64,000 bases of DNA from the NCBI RefSeq assembly GCF_023715655.1, contig NZ_JAMBON010000001.1:1-64000 (forward strand). The letters are read 5' to 3'. This stretch comes from Oceanobacillus luteolus (GTDB lineage Bacteria > Bacillota > Bacilli > Bacillales > Amphibacillaceae). Every line of letters begins with the position of its first letter. Positions within the stretch are counted from its first letter, which is position 1. Under the pieces are notes generated by a model. The model saw only the letters and a list, made by a program, of their open reading frames with translations, did no database searches and was not told the origin of the DNA. Both the position numbers and the translations under genes were made by a program. Below are positions 50,593-58,796 of the stretch, piece after piece.

Positions 50593-50617
50593 AGATGTTG
50601 TGTGACACACAACATCT
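50593..50617. repeat. Near-perfect 25-bp palindrome between dnaJ and prmA
   Basis: AGATGTTGTGTG (50593-50604) and CACACAACATCT (50606-50617) are exact inverted copies around one base. No T-run follows, so it is not a standard terminator. It may stabilise or cleave the mRNA, or be a protein site. Confidence 0.7.
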
Positions 50618-50658
50618 ATACATAAAAGAAACAATCTTCTATGAAATGAGTTGGTATA

Positions 50659-51594
50659 ATGAACTGGACGGAAGTATGCATCCACACAACCCGTGAAGCG
50701 GTTGAATCGATATCATATGTGCTTCATGAAGCAGGTTTGAGCGGGTTGATTATTGAGGATCCACTTGATTTGATTAAAGCGCGTGATTCACAATTTGGTG
50801 AAATCTATGAATTGAATCCAAATGATTATCCTGAAGAAGGTGTCCGTATTAAAGCATATTTACCAGTCAACAGCTATCTTAAGGATTCTATTGCCGAAAT
50901 CAGGGAAGAAATAAATAAGTTAACTGATTATCATGATATGGGGAAAAATGAAATAACCTTAAGTGAGGTCCATGAAGAAGATTGGGCGACAGCTTGGAAA
51001 AAGTATTATAAACCTCTTCAAGTGACTGATAATATTACAATTAAGCCGATTTGGGAAACATATGAACCAAAACGAGATTCCGAAATAATAATTGAAATGG
51101 ACCCTGGAATGGCGTTCGGCACGGGGACCCACCCCACAACAGTCTTAAGTATCCAAGCGCTTGAAAAGTATGCTGAACCATCAAATGTCGTAATCGATGT
51201 CGGTTCAGGTTCAGGTGTGCTGAGTATAGCAGCTGCAAAACTTGGTGCCGAGAAAGTGTATGCGTATGATTTGGATGAAGTCGCTGTTAAAAGCAGTAAA
51301 TCAAATATTGCTATGAACGAACTCACTGATAAAATATCTGTAAAGCAGAATAATCTGTTGCGGAATGTTGATTTACAGGCAGAAGTCATTGTTTCGAATA
51401 TACTTGCGGAAATTATTGTGAAATTTGTGGATGACGCATGGAAGAATTTAAAAAATAAAGGATTTTTTATCACTTCCGGAATTATAGAAACCAAAAAGGA
51501 AACTGTCCTTGAGCAATTGAAGCACCAAGGCTTTGAAATAATCGAAGTAAATGAATTGGAAGAATGGATTTCAATCGTAGCAATGAAACCATGA
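50659..51594 (+). CDS. prmA: Ribosomal protein L11 methyltransferase
   Basis: PrmA trimethylates L11. The 311-residue protein has an N-terminal substrate-binding domain (about 1-100) and a class I SAM domain with DPGMAFGTGTHPTT, VIDVGSGSGVLSIAAAKLGA and the NILAEI motif. It is in the dnaK operon directly before rsmE, as in other Bacillaceae. A 202-codon antisense frame lies over its 3' half but has no start signal. Confidence 0.96.
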   Translation: MNWTEVCIHTTREAVESISYVLHEAGLSGLIIEDPLDLIKARDSQFGEIYELNPNDYPEEGVRIKAYLPVNSYLKDSIAEIREEINKLTDYHDMGKNEITLSEVHEEDWATAWKKYYKPLQVTDNITIKPIWETYEPKRDSEIIIEMDPGMAFGTGTHPTTVLSIQALEKYAEPSNVVIDVGSGSGVLSIAAAKLGAEKVYAYDLDEVAVKSSKSNIAMNELTDKISVKQNNLLRNVDLQAEVIVSNILAEIIVKFVDDAWKNLKNKGFFITSGIIETKKETVLEQLKHQGFEIIEVNELEEWISIVAMKP

Positions 51595-51620
51595 AAATGA
51601 ATTAGTGGTAGGTGAATGGA

Positions 51621-52394
51621 ATGCAACGATATTTTATACTTAAGGATGATGCTTGGTCAGAGACAGTTGTCACAATATATGGTGAGGATGTCCATCACAT
51701 CTCGCGTGTTATGCGTGGGGAAGTCGGTGATCGCATTATATGTAATCACCGAAATGGCAGAGCCGCGATTTGTGAGATCAGTGAAATATCCAATGACAAA
51801 GTTAGAGCAAATATCGTTGACTGGCAGGATCAAGATGTTGAATTGCCTATAGAAGTTACTATTGTTCAAGGTTTACCAAAAGGCGATAAGATGGATTTTA
51901 TTCTTCAAAAGGGAACCGAACTTGGAGCTGATTCCTTTATACCGTATAAAGCAGAACGTTCCATCGTTGTTTGGGATGAGAAGAAAATGAAGAAGAAATT
52001 ACAACGATTTGGAAAAATTGTGAAAGAAGCAAGTGAACAAAGCCATCGCAATAAAATTCCTACAATCCATGATCTTGTCAGTATTAAGCAACTGATTGAA
52101 GTCAGTGATCAATTTGATGTGAAAATTTTTGCCTACGAGGAAGAGGCAAAAACAACTTCCTACCAATCCTTTGCAGAAGTGTTAAAGGAAATGAATAGTG
52201 GAATGCAGTTGTTGATTTGTATTGGCCCTGAAGGTGGTTTTTCGGAAAAGGAGGCTGAGCTATTAAAGGAGAATGATTTTAAACCAGTCCGCTTCGGACC
52301 TCGAATTCTCCGGACTGAAACTGCTGCATTATATGCTTTATCGAGTATCTCTTACCATTTTGAAGAACTGAGGTGGAATGAATGCAAACAGTAG
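51621..52394 (+). CDS. rsmE: 16S rRNA m3U1498 methyltransferase
   Basis: RsmE is a SPOUT-class enzyme. The 257-residue protein has an N-terminal PUA-like domain (MQRYFILKDD through VHHISRVMR) and a knotted SAM site with GTELGADSFIPYKAERS, KEASEQSHRNKIP and LICIGPEGGFSEKEAELL...RFGPRILRTETA. ATG 51621 is favoured over GTG 51612, which is inside the Shine-Dalgarno stretch. It overlaps mtaB by 13 bases. Confidence 0.95.
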   Translation: MQRYFILKDDAWSETVVTIYGEDVHHISRVMRGEVGDRIICNHRNGRAAICEISEISNDKVRANIVDWQDQDVELPIEVTIVQGLPKGDKMDFILQKGTELGADSFIPYKAERSIVVWDEKKMKKKLQRFGKIVKEASEQSHRNKIPTIHDLVSIKQLIEVSDQFDVKIFAYEEEAKTTSYQSFAEVLKEMNSGMQLLICIGPEGGFSEKEAELLKENDFKPVRFGPRILRTETAALYALSSISYHFEELRWNECKQ

Positions 52395-53728
52395 CATTTC
52401 ATACGTTGGGATGTAAAGTTAACCATTACGAAACAGAAGGTATTTGGCGGATGTTCAAGGAAAAAGGGTATGAACGTGTAGAATTCGACCATGATTCCGA
52501 TGTTTATGTAATTAATACTTGTACCGTAACAAACTCTGGTGATAAGAAAAGTAGACAAGTGATTCGGAGAGCAATTCGCAGTAACCCAGATGCGATCGTC
52601 TGTGTTACTGGATGTTATGCACAAACTTCTCCTGGTGAAGTAATGGAGATTCCAGGGGTCGATGTGGTTGTCGGTACACAAGACAGAAAAAATATCTTCA
52701 AATATATTGAAGAACATAAGCAGACGAGATTACCGGTTAACGGTGTGAGTAATATTATGAAAAATCGTGTATTTGAAGAAATGGATGTACCTGAATTTAC
52801 GGATCGTACAAGAGCTTCCTTAAAGATTCAAGAAGGCTGTAATAACTTCTGTACTTTCTGTATTATTCCATGGTCAAGAGGTTTACTTCGTTCACGTGAC
52901 CCTGAGAATGTAATCAACCAAGCGCAAAAACTTGTAGATGCAGGATATAAAGAAATCGTTCTTACTGGTATTCATACTGCTGGATATGGTGAGGACATGG
53001 TGGATTATAACTTCGCTAGACTACTTCGTGATTTAGAGGAAAAAGTCGATGGACTAAAAAGAATTAGAATATCGTCCATTGAAGCGAGCCAAATTACGGA
53101 TGAAGTGATTGATGTACTCAATAACTCCCAAAAAATTGTTAGACATCTTCATATTCCAGTTCAGTCTGGATCTGATTCCGTTCTTGCAAGAATGCGTCGT
53201 AAATACTCAACTGCTTTCTATAAGGAAAAAATCGCTAAAATTAGACAAGCATTACCTAACTTGGCAATTACATCAGATGTCATTGTAGGTTTCCCTGGAG
53301 AAACAGAGGAAGAATTCCAAGAAACTTATAACTTCATTAAAGAAATAGGATACAGTGAGCTACATGTATTTCCATATTCACGTCGTACTGGTACTCCTGC
53401 AGCTCGAATGGATAACCAAGTTGAGGATGAGGTGAAAGAGGATCGAGTAAACCGCCTCATCGCTCTATCAGATCAATTGGCAAAAGAATACGCATCCACA
53501 TTTGAAAATGAAGTGTTGGAAGTGATTCCTGAAGAAAGAATAGTAAATGAAGACCAACCTGAACTATTAGTTGGGTATACGGATAACTACCTTAAGGTAC
53601 AATTCGAAGGTACAAAAGATATGGTAGGGAAACTTGTGCGTGTGAAAGTCACAAAATCTGGTTATCCATATAATGAGGGGACATTTGTACGGGTTATGGA
53701 TGATGCAACCCACGCATTAACTAAATAA
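52382..53728 (+). CDS. mtaB: tRNA t6A37 methylthiotransferase MtaB
   Basis: MtaB adds a methylthio group to t6A37 in ANN-decoding tRNAs. The 448-residue protein has the N-terminal UPF0004 domain with three Cys (LGCKVN, NTCTVT, VTGCYAQ). The radical SAM domain with CNNFCTFCIIP (about 153-160) and a C-terminal TRAM domain follow. The overlap with rsmE indicates translational coupling at the end of the heat-shock operon. Confidence 0.96.
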   Translation: MQTVAFHTLGCKVNHYETEGIWRMFKEKGYERVEFDHDSDVYVINTCTVTNSGDKKSRQVIRRAIRSNPDAIVCVTGCYAQTSPGEVMEIPGVDVVVGTQDRKNIFKYIEEHKQTRLPVNGVSNIMKNRVFEEMDVPEFTDRTRASLKIQEGCNNFCTFCIIPWSRGLLRSRDPENVINQAQKLVDAGYKEIVLTGIHTAGYGEDMVDYNFARLLRDLEEKVDGLKRIRISSIEASQITDEVIDVLNNSQKIVRHLHIPVQSGSDSVLARMRRKYSTAFYKEKIAKIRQALPNLAITSDVIVGFPGETEEEFQETYNFIKEIGYSELHVFPYSRRTGTPAARMDNQVEDEVKEDRVNRLIALSDQLAKEYASTFENEVLEVIPEERIVNEDQPELLVGYTDNYLKVQFEGTKDMVGKLVRVKVTKSGYPYNEGTFVRVMDDATHALTK

Positions 53729-53792
53729 CAAAAGCTAAGATAGAGCTGTGCCGGATATGATTGTTATACCAAATAAGGAAAGGATTGATAGC

Positions 53793-54464
53793 ATGACAAC
53801 TTCATTAGCCAAATATATCGATCATACACTTTTAAAACCTGAAGCAACAGAAGACCAAATCAACAAATTGGTGGAAGAAGCAAAGGAATATGAATTTGCT
53901 TCTGTCTGTGTGAACCCAACATGGGTTTCTTCATGTTATAGTGAATTAAAAGATACACCAGTAAAAGTCTGTACAGTAATTGGATTTCCTTTAGGTGCCA
54001 CCTCAACTGAAGCGAAAGTCTCAGAAACTGAACAAGCCATAAAAGATGGTGCAACCGAAGTGGATATGGTAATAAATATAGGCGCATTAAAATCCGGGAA
54101 AGATGAATTGGTCCAGGAAGACATCAGAGCTGTTGTGCAAGCTGCAGAAGGACAAGCGATCACCAAGGTGATCATTGAAACTTCGCTTTTAACAGAAGAG
54201 GAAAAAGTTAATGCCTGCAAGCTGGCTAAGGCTGCTGGTGCGGATTTTGTAAAAACATCCACAGGCTTTTCTGGTGGAGGTGCAACAGTTGCAGATGTTA
54301 AGTTAATGCGTGATACAGTAGGTGAAGAAATAGGTGTAAAAGCCTCTGGTGGCATTAGAGACTTGGAGACTATGCAACAAATGATTGATGCTGGTGCATC
54401 AAGAATCGGTGCAAGTGCGGGAGTGTCTATTATCAAAGGATTAAAAGGCACAGAAAACTATTAA
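53793..54464 (+). CDS. deoC: Deoxyribose-phosphate aldolase
   Basis: DeoC splits deoxyribose-5-phosphate into glyceraldehyde-3-phosphate and acetaldehyde. The 223-residue class I aldolase has the Schiff-base Lys in [16 protein letters not shown] (about 152) and the second Lys in [14 protein letters not shown] (about 180). ATG 53793 follows AAGGAAAGGA. It is placed between mtaB and rpsU, away from other nucleoside catabolic genes, so its regulation is unclear. Confidence 0.95.
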   Translation: MTTSLAKYIDHTLLKPEATEDQINKLVEEAKEYEFASVCVNPTWVSSCYSELKDTPVKVCTVIGFPLGATSTEAKVSETEQAIKDGATEVDMVINIGALKSGKDELVQEDIRAVVQAAEGQAITKVIIETSLLTEEEKVNACKLAKAAGADFVKTSTGFSGGGATVADVKLMRDTVGEEIGVKASGGIRDLETMQQMIDAGASRIGASAGVSIIKGLKGTENY

Positions 54465-54473
54465 ACCTAATAA

Positions 54474-54513
54474 CAAACTTTCTGTTGACCTGAAAGTTTG
54501 ATTATATTATAAT
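54474..54513 (+). promoter_or_regulatory. rpsU-yqeY promoter with palindrome over the -35 box
   Basis: TTGACC (54485-54490) and a perfect TATAAT (54508-54513) are 17 bases apart. The -35 sits in the 9-base spacer of an exact inverted repeat, CAAACTTTC (54474-54482) and GAAAGTTTG (54492-54500). The repeat could be an operator or the stem of a deoC terminator; the T-run is poor. Confidence 0.75.
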
Positions 54514-54585
54514 TTAGGGAGCGTGTGACTTAGTATTCATTCGCTGATAACTTTTGTTTTTTGCTTCGGAGGGAGGGAAACAAGC

Positions 54586-54762
54586 ATGTCAAATACAACT
54601 CGCGTTCGTAAAAACGAGTCTCTTGAGGATGCTCTTCGTCGCTTCAAGCGTAGTGTATCAAAAAGCGGTACATTACAGGAATATCGCAAGCGTGAACATT
54701 ATGAAAAACCTAGCGTAAGACGTAAGAAGAAATCGGAGGCTGCTAGAAAGCGTAAATACTAA
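54586..54762 (+). CDS. rpsU: 30S ribosomal protein S21
   Basis: S21 is a small basic protein of the 30S platform. I translated 58 residues starting [20 protein letters not shown] and ending AARKRKY, with the typical [20 protein letters not shown] middle. GGAGGGAGGG lies before the ATG. yqeY follows 18 bases downstream, the usual pair in Bacillaceae. Confidence 0.97.
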   Translation: MSNTTRVRKNESLEDALRRFKRSVSKSGTLQEYRKREHYEKPSVRRKKKSEAARKRKY

Positions 54763-54780
54763 GAAGAGGGTGTAGCTTTG

Positions 54781-55227
54781 ATGACTTTACTTGAAAAGCT
54801 GAATCAAGATATGGTTCAGGCGATGAAAAATAAAGACAAGGATACCCTTAGTGTTATTCGCATGGTTAAAGCTTCGATTCAAAATGAATCAATTAAGCTG
54901 GGTAAAGAACATCTAACAGAAGATGAAGAATTGACAATTTTATCAAGAGAGCTCAAACAAAGGAAAGAGTCCCTCCAAGAATTTACTTCCGCAGGTCGGG
55001 AAGACCTTTCTGAAAAAGTTAGATTTGAAATAAACGTTTTAGAGCAGTATATGCCGGAGCAACTTTCTTTAGAGGAATTGCATGAAATTGTTGAGCAGAC
55101 GATACAAGAAGCCAATGCCACTTCCATGAAAGATTTTGGAAAAGTAATGGGTAAAGTGATTCCTTTAACGAAAGGGAAAGCTGACGGCTCTCAAGTAAAG
55201 AAAATTGTTGAACAAAAATTAAAATGA
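54781..55227 (+). CDS. GatB/YqeY domain protein
   Basis: A 148-residue helical protein resembling the tail domain of the GatB amidotransferase subunit. Family motifs are [35 protein letters not shown] and the C-terminal [28 protein letters not shown] 54781 is behind AAGAGGG; TTG 54778 is an alternative. It may interact with tRNA or charged tRNA complexes, but the role is not known. A strong terminator follows. Confidence 0.93.
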   Translation: MTLLEKLNQDMVQAMKNKDKDTLSVIRMVKASIQNESIKLGKEHLTEDEELTILSRELKQRKESLQEFTSAGREDLSEKVRFEINVLEQYMPEQLSLEELHEIVEQTIQEANATSMKDFGKVMGKVIPLTKGKADGSQVKKIVEQKLK

Positions 55228-55264
55228 ATGATAGTTTAATTTAAAACTCTTCTTTAACACCTTG

Positions 55265-55306
55265 AAAATGGTTCCATTCATCAAAAAATGAATGGAACCA
55301 TTTTTT
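55265..55306 (+). terminator. Terminator of rpsU-yqeY
   Basis: A 17-bp stem pairs AAAATGGTTCCATTCAT (55265-55281) with its complement at 55288-55304, ending in T residues. Confidence 0.88.
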
Positions 55307-55390
55307 AGTCCTGTACCATTCTTTTCATATGTAGATAATATGTGATAGTATCTTAGTGACAGGTATTCCTTTTAAAAAGTTTTTAAAAAA

Positions 55391-55417
55391 TGAAACATCT
55401 GGTTGTTGAATTTCGTA
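55391..55417 (+). promoter_or_regulatory. Sigma-W type ECF promoter of nfeD-floA
   Basis: TGAAAC (55391-55396), 17 bases, CGTA (55414-55417) matches the sigma-W consensus. The yqeZ-floA operon is a known sigma-W target in B. subtilis, so the call fits the genes it precedes. A T-rich spacer precedes the CGTA. Confidence 0.8.
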
Positions 55418-55448
55418 TAAATAGGTAAATATAAAGGGGGTGTTAAAG

Positions 55449-56780
55449 TTGCCTGCCAAAAAGATATTACACTACATACTCATTATTTTCATTGTAGGAC
55501 TTGTTTCCTTCCCTTTGTTCGGAGAAAAAGTACATGGTGATGGGACGGGGAAAATCGTCTATGTTATTCCGATAGAGCGTGAAGTCGAACGAGGACTCGA
55601 AGCTTTTTTAACTAGAACCACGAATGAAGCAATTGAGGCAAATGCCGATCATATTATTTTTGAAATTGATACTCCTGGTGGAAGAGTTGATTCTGCAGGT
55701 CAAATTGCCGAGTTGTTACAAAACCTGGAAATTCCTACAACTTCATTTGTTATTCATGAAGCATTATCTGCTGGCTCATATATAGCACTCAATACTGATA
55801 ATATCTATTTTAAGCCTCAAGCAACGATGGGAGCGAGTGGTGTCATTACCGGGGATGGTAATGCTGCAGATGAAAAGGCGCAATCAGCTTGGATAGCGGC
55901 AATGCGGAGTGCGGCTGAATCAAAGGGAAGAGATCCGTTATATGCCGCAGCAATGGCCGATCCTTCTATTGACTTACCGGAATACGGTGCAGCAGAAGGG
56001 AAATTTCTAACCCTTGGTCCAAGTGAAGCTGTCGAAGTTGGCTATGCTGAAGGAATTGTCAATCATCGTGTAGAACTTTTAGCGGAGCTTGATTTAACAA
56101 ATGCAACCATTGTTGAAACTGAAACGACTATTGCAGAGGAGATTGCGCGTTTTTTAACCCACCCGCTGGTTATACCGATTTTATTATCCGTCGCCAGTCT
56201 TGGTCTTGTGCTTGAACTATATTCGCCGGGTTTTGGTGTGCCGGGTACTATGGGACTCATTGCATTATTCCTATTTTTCTATGGCCATATCGTTGCCGGT
56301 TTGGCTGGAATGGAAGCGATAATTCTTCTGATACTTGGAATCATACTAGTTATTGCGGAGTTCTTTTTACCAGGTGGCATTGTTGGTTTGCTGGGAATTG
56401 GTGCTATCCTCGGATCCTTAATGATGTCAGGTTATGATATGGGACATATGGCCTTGAGTATCAGTATTGCTTTTATTGTCGCTATCGTGGCCGCCATCTA
56501 TTTATACCGGAGAATCGGTATGGATAAAGGTATCTTCCGTCATATTATTCTAAAAGACCAAACATCCACAGAATTAGGCTATGTTTCATCCGTGAACCGT
56601 CTGGAATTGATTGGTATGGAAGGTGTTTCTTTAACTCCATTACGTCCTTCAGGAACTGGAATGTTTGCAGATGAAAAAATAGATGTCGTTTCGGAAGGCA
56701 GTTTTATTGAAGAAGGAAAGACGATAAAAGTCACCAAAGTTGAAGGAATGCGAGTAGTTGTAAGAGAAATAATAAAATAA
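55449..56780 (+). CDS. Membrane-bound NfeD/serine protease-like protein (YqeZ)
   Basis: NfeD proteins are encoded beside flotillins and act in membrane stress. The 443-residue protein has a signal/anchor helix and a ClpP-class domain (EIDTPGGRVDSAGQIAELL, ALSAGSYIALNTDNIYF with the putative Ser). About four to five membrane helices (230-365) and a C-terminal OB-fold NfeD domain (SLTPLRPSGTGMF) follow. TTG 55449 is 8 bases after GGGGG; GTG 55440 lies inside that site. It starts the sigma-W operon with floA and a third gene. Confidence 0.9.
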   Translation: MPAKKILHYILIIFIVGLVSFPLFGEKVHGDGTGKIVYVIPIEREVERGLEAFLTRTTNEAIEANADHIIFEIDTPGGRVDSAGQIAELLQNLEIPTTSFVIHEALSAGSYIALNTDNIYFKPQATMGASGVITGDGNAADEKAQSAWIAAMRSAAESKGRDPLYAAAMADPSIDLPEYGAAEGKFLTLGPSEAVEVGYAEGIVNHRVELLAELDLTNATIVETETTIAEEIARFLTHPLVIPILLSVASLGLVLELYSPGFGVPGTMGLIALFLFFYGHIVAGLAGMEAIILLILGIILVIAEFFLPGGIVGLLGIGAILGSLMMSGYDMGHMALSISIAFIVAIVAAIYLYRRIGMDKGIFRHIILKDQTSTELGYVSSVNRLELIGMEGVSLTPLRPSGTGMFADEKIDVVSEGSFIEEGKTIKVTKVEGMRVVVREIIK

Positions 56781-56804
56781 ATACACAATTAGGAGGAAAG
56801 AATT

Positions 56805-57794
56805 ATGGGTGGTTTTGAAATTCTACCAATTATTATTATTGCTGTTATTGTAATAGCAGTAGCAATTCTATTTACATTTATTCCAGTAGCACTTTGGATT
56901 AGTGCACTTGCAGCTGGGGTAAAGGTTAGTATTTTTACTTTGATCGGAATGCGATTACGTCGAGTTGTACCGAGCAGAGTAATAAACCCGTTAATAAAAG
57001 CACACAAAGCAGGACTTAATGTAGCAATTAATCAGCTTGAAAGCCATTACCTTGCTGGTGGTAACGTAGATAGGGTAGTAAATGCATTGATTGCTGCTCA
57101 CCGTGCCAATATTGAACTTCCATTTGAAAGAGGCGCAGCAATTGATCTTGCTGGACGTGATGTATTAGAAGCTGTACAAATGAGTGTTAACCCCAAAGTA
57201 ATTGAAACGCCGTTTATTGCTGGTATTGCAATGAATGGTATTGAGGTAAAAGCTTTAGCGAGAATTACGGTTCGTGCAAATATTGACCGACTTGTTGGGG
57301 GAGCGGGTGAAGAAACAGTAATCGCCCGTGTTGGTGAAGGTGTTATCAGTACAATTGGTAGTTCTAATACGCATGAACAAGTACTTGAAAATCCAGATTC
57401 CATTTCACAAACTGTACTGGCTAAAGGACTAGATTCAGGAACAGCATTTGAAATTCTGTCCATTGATATTGCAGATGTAGATATTGGTAAGAACATTGGT
57501 GCTACATTACAAATTGATCAAGCGGAAGCAGATAAGAATATAGCCCAGGCGAAAGCGGAAGAACGCCGTGCAATGGCAGTCGCATTAGAACAGGAAATGG
57601 TTGCACGAACCCAAGAAATGCGTGCGAAAGTTGTGGAAGCAGAAGCAGATGTACCTCGCGCATTGGCAGAAGCACTCCGTTCAGGAAACATGGGTGTTAT
57701 GGATTATATGAACTATCGTAACATTAGTGCAGATACAGAAATGAGAGATACGATCGGTAAGTTGACAGAAGACAATGATGACAACAATCAATAA
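56805..57794 (+). CDS. floA: Flotillin-like protein FloA
   Basis: FloA organises functional membrane microdomains and helps membrane-protein assembly. The 329-residue protein has an N-terminal hairpin membrane region ([23 protein letters not shown]), an SPFH-like domain with [28 protein letters not shown], and an Ala/Glu-rich coiled coil ([29 protein letters not shown]). It ends in a short acidic tail. AGGAGG precedes the ATG, 25 bases after nfeD. Confidence 0.94.
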   Translation: MGGFEILPIIIIAVIVIAVAILFTFIPVALWISALAAGVKVSIFTLIGMRLRRVVPSRVINPLIKAHKAGLNVAINQLESHYLAGGNVDRVVNALIAAHRANIELPFERGAAIDLAGRDVLEAVQMSVNPKVIETPFIAGIAMNGIEVKALARITVRANIDRLVGGAGEETVIARVGEGVISTIGSSNTHEQVLENPDSISQTVLAKGLDSGTAFEILSIDIADVDIGKNIGATLQIDQAEADKNIAQAKAEERRAMAVALEQEMVARTQEMRAKVVEAEADVPRALAEALRSGNMGVMDYMNYRNISADTEMRDTIGKLTEDNDDNNQ

Positions 57795-57827
57795 GCACTT
57801 CTTTGTTTCCTGTAAAGGAGGGAAGTA

Positions 57828-58370
57828 ATGGGTTTTTTGGATCTAATCTTAGATAACATTTTCCTGATTTTCATTATAATTTCAGGAATTATCGGTTTCC
57901 TGGGCAGTAACAAGGAAGAACAAAAAAAGAAGCAGCGTCCAGTTAAAACTAATACTCCGCAACGGCAACCGGTACCTGCACCAAGCCGAACTCGGACTGA
58001 AACTAAACGTCCAATAGAGAGTCCAAGGAGGCAAGCAGAACAGCCTGCTAAACCTCAGGTCACTGTTGCAGATTCCATTGAGGCGGAACAAAAGGCTCAA
58101 ATGGAGCGTCTGCAAGAGAGATTTGGCAGGTCAACTTCGCCTGACGAAAAAGCCGTTACTAGTAATCAAATAGGTCAAGATTTAACAGAGTCAGGTTCAT
58201 TACAACCAGCGAAATACTTTTCCGAAGAGCAAGAAATATTGCGTAAAGATATCCGGAAAAGTTTAAAAAATAAAGGTTTGATCAATGGCATCATTATGGC
58301 GGAAGTATTAGGGAAACCACGCTCATTAAAGCCGTTTGAAAGTCCGACTTTAGAACGTTACAAAAAGTAA
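57828..58370 (+). CDS. Unrecognised membrane-anchored protein after floA, 180 residues
   Basis: ATG 57828 follows AAAGGAGGG. The protein has one N-terminal membrane helix (about 6-26), a basic Pro/Arg-rich linker (30-80), a Gln/Glu-rich stretch (85-105) and a conserved-looking end (LRKDIRKSLKNKGLINGIIMAEVLGKPR). It lies 33 bases after floA and before the operon terminator, where B. subtilis has the unrelated-looking small yqfB. I do not recognise the family. Its place suggests a partner of flotillin. Confidence 0.75.
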   Translation: MGFLDLILDNIFLIFIIISGIIGFLGSNKEEQKKKQRPVKTNTPQRQPVPAPSRTRTETKRPIESPRRQAEQPAKPQVTVADSIEAEQKAQMERLQERFGRSTSPDEKAVTSNQIGQDLTESGSLQPAKYFSEEQEILRKDIRKSLKNKGLINGIIMAEVLGKPRSLKPFESPTLERYKK

Positions 58371-58386
58371 AATGATATATTATTAT

Positions 58387-58436
58387 AAAAACCATCAGTA
58401 CAATGTTTAATCTATTGTCTACTGATGGTTTTTTGT
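58387..58436 (+). terminator. Terminator of the nfeD-floA operon
   Basis: AAAAACCATCAGTA pairs with TACTGATGGTTTTT across about 20 bases of loop, with six T at the 3' side. It separates the sigma-W operon from yqfC. Confidence 0.8.
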
Positions 58437-58498
58437 CTTTTCTAATGGTCTTAATTAAATTTTCATTTCATACATATAAAGAGGAGGGGGATGTATCA

Positions 58499-58780
58499 GT
58501 GAAAAAATGGCATCTACGATTGCGTAACTTAATGGTTGATTACCTATCACTTCCTTCTGATGTTTTACTTGAATTACCAAGGCTAACCATGATTGGAAAT
58601 TTTCACTTGTATATTGAAAATCATAAAGGGCTGGAAACATACTCAGAAACCGAACTCAAAGTAAAAACTACAAATGGATATGTACAAATTTTGGGATCTT
58701 CGTTTGTATTAAAACAAATGTTACCAGAAGAAATTTTATTAGAAGGAGAAATTGAAGAAGTAAAATATTTACCAAGCTGA
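58499..58780 (+). CDS. yqfC: Sporulation protein YqfC
   Basis: A 93-residue protein of the YqfC/YabP-like type. GTG 58499 is 8 bases after GGAGGGGG and gives MKKWHLRLRNLMVDYLSLPSDV. PRLTMIGNFHLYIENHKGLETYSE and ILGSSFVLKQMLPEEILLEGEI follow, the usual family pattern. It is 16 bases before yqfD. In B. subtilis yqfC and yqfD are mother-cell sporulation genes; regulation here was not resolved. Confidence 0.9.
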   Translation: MKKWHLRLRNLMVDYLSLPSDVLLELPRLTMIGNFHLYIENHKGLETYSETELKVKTTNGYVQILGSSFVLKQMLPEEILLEGEIEEVKYLPS

Positions 58781-58796
58781 TTGCAAAGGAGGATAT

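Noticed and set aside
51018-51626. 202-codon minus-strand frame
   Set aside because: It is an antisense shadow of prmA; prmA has all family motifs and the frame has no start signal.
53936-54451. 171-codon minus-strand frame
   Set aside because: Shadow of deoC; the Ser/Pro-rich translation is typical of antisense reading of an aldolase gene.
58448-58476. Possible sigma-E promoter (GTCTTAAT/CATACATA) for yqfC
   Set aside because: The start would fall on the ribosome-binding site and leave no leader, so the match is likely chance.
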